Assembly: GCF_015207005.2 (NCBI RefSeq)
Contig: NZ_JADEXS020000001.1
Span: 5,603,001-5,667,000, forward strand
DNA: 64,000 nt
Direction: 5' to 3'
Source of the DNA: Desmonostoc muscorum LEGE 12446
GTDB lineage: Bacteria > Cyanobacteriota > Cyanobacteriia > Cyanobacteriales > Nostocaceae
Within the stretch, counting starts at the first letter, position 1, and the number at the start of each line of letters is the position of its first letter. The notes beneath the pieces were generated by a model. The model did no database searches, was not told the DNA's origin, and worked only from the letters and a program-made list of their open reading frames with translations. The position numbers and the translations under genes are program-made. Shown here in pieces: positions 61,521-64,000 of the stretch.

Positions 61521-64000
61521 ATGAAAAGCTGTCAAAATCCTCTTTTATTCTGTAGAGACAGTGCTGTTCATGTATCAATTCTAGCTAGATTATTCTCATT
61601 TTTGGGAGGATTGGCGATACCTACGGTGAGCTACGTTAACGCATTCCCTCACACTAGCGCCCTTGCCCAGATTACCCCCGATGCTACTTTAGGTACGGAA
61701 AGTTCAGTTATTACCCCCAATATAAATATTAAAGGCGCAGCGGCAGACCAAATTGATGGCGGCGCAATCAGAGGAAGTAATCTTTTTCACAGTTTTAGCG
61801 AATTCAATGTCAAAGATGGACAGCGAGTATATTTTTCAAACCCTGCGGGGATAAATAATATCCTGGGTAGAGTTACAGGTAATAACCCCTCGAATATTTT
61901 GGGGACATTGGGTGTAAATGGTAACGCTAATTTATTTTTAATTAATCCCAACGGGATAATTTTTGGGCAGAATGCACGCTTGGATTTGGGGGGTTCATTT
62001 GTAGCGAGTACGGCGAATGCAATTAAGTTTGGTGAGCAAGGTTTTTTTAGCGCCACCAATCCAGAAACTTCTCTATTACTAACAGTTAATCCTTCTGCAT
62101 TTTTCTTCAATCAAATTCAGCCTGGAACGATTGAAAACAGATCAACCGCACCAACCGGATTTAATATATTTGGTTTGCGGGTACCTGATAGTCGTAGTTT
62201 GATACTTCTGGGAGGAGATGTAATTCTCAACGGAGGTACATTAAATGCTATGGGTGGTCGAGTAGAATTGGCAGGGGTTAGAGGTTGGGAAGTAGTAGGA
62301 CTAAATTTTGATGGGGATAAACTCAATCTAAGTTTCCCTGAAAATGCTAAAAAAACGGATGTTTCGATCATCGATGGATTTATAGATGTCAGAACTGCTG
62401 ATAAGAATGGTAGTATTTTTATCAATGCTCAAAACTTCAGCATGTCAGGAAACAGCTTGCTAGTGGCTGGGATTAGCGAAGGTTTGGGAACAGTTAACAG
62501 TCAGGCAGGTGATATAAATATTACGTCTGAGACGGTTTCGCTATCAGGACTTAGTACTATTTTCAATACTGTAGAATCCAATGCCATTGGTAATGGTGGT
62601 AATATTACGATTCAGGCTGGCTCATTTTCTTTGAGCGAAGGAGCAGAATTGATAGCGGAAACCTACGCACAGGGGAATGCGGGCAAGATCGCGCTTCAAG
62701 TGCGCGATCGCATCGCCTTCGATGGTATGGATAGCGAAGGAAATCCCAGTGGCATATTCAACAATGTCAGACCAGGTGCAAAGGGTAATGCCGGGGACAT
62801 CTATTTAACCGCAGGTTCCTTTTCTTTAACTAATGGCGCTCGTCTGCAAACTAATACCCGCTCACAGGGGAATGCCGGCAATGTAATCGTTCAAGTGCGC
62901 GATCGCATTTACTTCGATGTAGTAAATACAAGCGATATTAACAACTTCACAGGAATTTTTACCGCAGTAGGAACTGATGGTGAAGGTCGGGGGGGAGATA
63001 TTGATATTCAAGCAGGATCGCTGGATTTGAGAAATGGCGCCCAACTGACTGCCAATACCTTTGAGAAAGGGGATGCAGGAAATATCAAGATTGAAGTCCG
63101 CGATCGCGTCTCTTTTGATGGAGTATCGATTCTTGGCGGTAGTGGAGCATCCAGTTCAGTGGGAGAAGTGAAAGAAGATACAACCATTCCAGCAATCGGT
63201 CAGGGGGGAAACATTGAGATTAGCGCAAAATCATTATCTTTAACTAATGGTGCTGGAATTGCTGCTAGTACAGTCAGTGGTAGTCAAGGAAATGCAGGAA
63301 ATATCAAGATTGTTACTAATGAGACAGTCAACCTGCAAAATAACGCTGGTATTACAGTAGATAGCCAAGGTAGTGGCAAGGCTGGAAATATTGAAATTCA
63401 GACAGATTACCTCACCCTAGATAATCAATCCAACATTTCTGCCGAAACTGCTAGTAATACTGGTGGTAACATCAGCTTCAAACTACAAGACTTATTGCTG
63501 CTGCGTCGGGAGAGCAAAATTTCTACTAATGCGGGGACTGCTGAAGCTGGGGGGGATGGTGGAAATATTACCATTAATGAACCCAAAGGTTTTATCGTCG
63601 CTGCTCCAAATGAAAACAACGATATCACGGCTAATGCTTTTAACGGGAGTGGTGGCAAAGTTAATATCAATCCTGCTGGCATATTTGGGCTAAAACCACT
63701 CAGTCGTCAAGAACTGGAGCGATCGCTGCAAACAACTGACCCCACAAAACTCGACCCCAATCAGTTACCAACAAGTGACATTACTGCGATTTCTCAAACT
63801 AACCCTTCCTTAAATGGTGAGGTAAATCTCAATACACCTAATACTGACCCCAGTCAAGGATTGCAAGAATTGCCAACAGATATTGTTGATGTTTCTGGAT
63901 TAATCAATCAAAACCTCTGTGTTGCAGCTCAAGGTAGTGAATTTATTGTGACTGGTAAAGGTGGTTTACCTCCTTCTCCCTATGAAATTATCAGCGCCAA
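61521..64000 (+). CDS. Filamentous haemagglutinin N-terminal domain protein (TPS exoprotein), cut by window end
   Basis: From ATG 61521 the frame stays open to base 64000 (826 codons and two bases). There is a signal peptide (about 1-50, ending in ALA), then the two-partner-secretion domain: DGGAIRGSNLFHSFSEFNVK, YFSNPAGINNILGRVTG, LFLINPNGIIFGQNARLDLG and GSFVASTANAIKFGEQG. The body is a right-handed beta-helix of repeats such as TNGARLQTNTRSQGNAGNVI. The final segment GKGGLPPSPYEIIS is usually near the C-terminus of these proteins. A partner FhaC/ShlB transporter is expected just outside. Confidence 0.9.
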   Translation, partial: MKSCQNPLLFCRDSAVHVSILARLFSFLGGLAIPTVSYVNAFPHTSALAQITPDATLGTESSVITPNINIKGAAADQIDGGAIRGSNLFHSFSEFNVKDGQRVYFSNPAGINNILGRVTGNNPSNILGTLGVNGNANLFLINPNGIIFGQNARLDLGGSFVASTANAIKFGEQGFFSATNPETSLLLTVNPSAFFFNQIQPGTIENRSTAPTGFNIFGLRVPDSRSLILLGGDVILNGGTLNAMGGRVELAGVRGWEVVGLNFDGDKLNLSFPENAKKTDVSIIDGFIDVRTADKNGSIFINAQNFSMSGNSLLVAGISEGLGTVNSQAGDINITSETVSLSGLSTIFNTVESNAIGNGGNITIQAGSFSLSEGAELIAETYAQGNAGKIALQVRDRIAFDGMDSEGNPSGIFNNVRPGAKGNAGDIYLTAGSFSLTNGARLQTNTRSQGNAGNVIVQVRDRIYFDVVNTSDINNFTGIFTAVGTDGEGRGGDIDIQAGSLDLRNGAQLTANTFEKGDAGNIKIEVRDRVSFDGVSILGGSGASSSVGEVKEDTTIPAIGQGGNIEISAKSLSLTNGAGIAASTVSGSQGNAGNIKIVTNETVNLQNNAGITVDSQGSGKAGNIEIQTDYLTLDNQSNISAETASNTGGNISFKLQDLLLLRRESKISTNAGTAEAGGDGGNITINEPKGFIVAAPNENNDITANAFNGSGGKVNINPAGIFGLKPLSRQELERSLQTTDPTKLDPNQLPTSDITAISQTNPSLNGEVNLNTPNTDPSQGLQELPTDIVDVSGLINQNLCVAAQGSEFIVTGKGGLPPSPYEIISA

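Overview
The window comes from a filamentous, heterocyst-forming cyanobacterium of the Nostoc/Anabaena group. The sequence shows many GCGATCGC (HIP1) sites, AT-rich spacers, short direct repeats of the ccccagt/ccccaat type and small palindromic elements. The left arm has the gene set and order I remember from Anabaena: hetZ, a conserved small protein, a polyprenyl synthase, murI, amiC2, amiC1, then ssb and mreBCD. These genus and synteny statements come from memory; no database was searched.

Region by region. 1-13 kb: hetZ (cut by the window edge), a conserved small protein, sds, murI, a broken radical-SAM remnant, two tandem N-acetylmuramoyl-L-alanine amidases of the septal-nanopore type, and a CPA2 cation/proton antiporter. 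13-20 kb: EVE-domain protein, SIMPL-domain secreted protein, ssb, the rod-shape operon mreBCD, a MOSC protein, ribokinase and an orphan antitoxin-like protein. 20-28 kb: a BamE-like membrane protein, a carotenoid-desaturase-like flavoprotein, a PEP-CTERM protein, a CcbP-type calcium-binding protein, an acetyltransferase, a REC-PAS-GGDEF diguanylate cyclase and folB. 28-34 kb: the phylloquinone genes menD and menB, separated by a DUF3800 gene and an Rpn/DUF2887-type gene. 34-42 kb: a DciA-like protein with a zinc ribbon, a SPOR-like membrane protein, a pspA paralogue split by an IS5-type insertion sequence, an intact vipp1/IM30, a MerR regulator and an ABC exporter. 42-52 kb: TPR, GNAT, SDR and MDR genes, ftrV, a YdcF protein, and a phosphotransferase/P-loop kinase fusion. 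52-64 kb: an accessory, surface- and signalling-oriented end with a VMAP-N/AAA-like ATPase, a haem-oxygenase-like diiron protein, a 1265-residue RTX/FG-GAP protein with an HELTH motif, an AAA-CHASE2 sensor and the 5' part of a two-partner-secretion haemagglutinin.

Genes that plausibly work together are amiC1/amiC2, murI and mreBCD (peptidoglycan and cell shape, including septal nanopores between filament cells); hetZ and the CcbP-type protein (heterocyst development and calcium); menD and menB (phylloquinone for photosystem I); and vipp1 with its broken paralogue (membrane maintenance).

The most striking property is how heavily small repeats shape the window. An IS has split a gene whose frame would be restored by exact excision. 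Heptamer arrays lie inside menD. A 28-bp perfect palindrome supplies the C-terminus of the diiron protein. MITE-like elements sit inside one another or inside tandem repeats. I found no tRNA, rRNA or CRISPR array. I saw nothing I could defend as a wholly new system; the best candidates are the VMAP-N/AAA-like protein and the AAA-CHASE2 plus haemagglutinin cluster at the right end, which is cut by the window edge.
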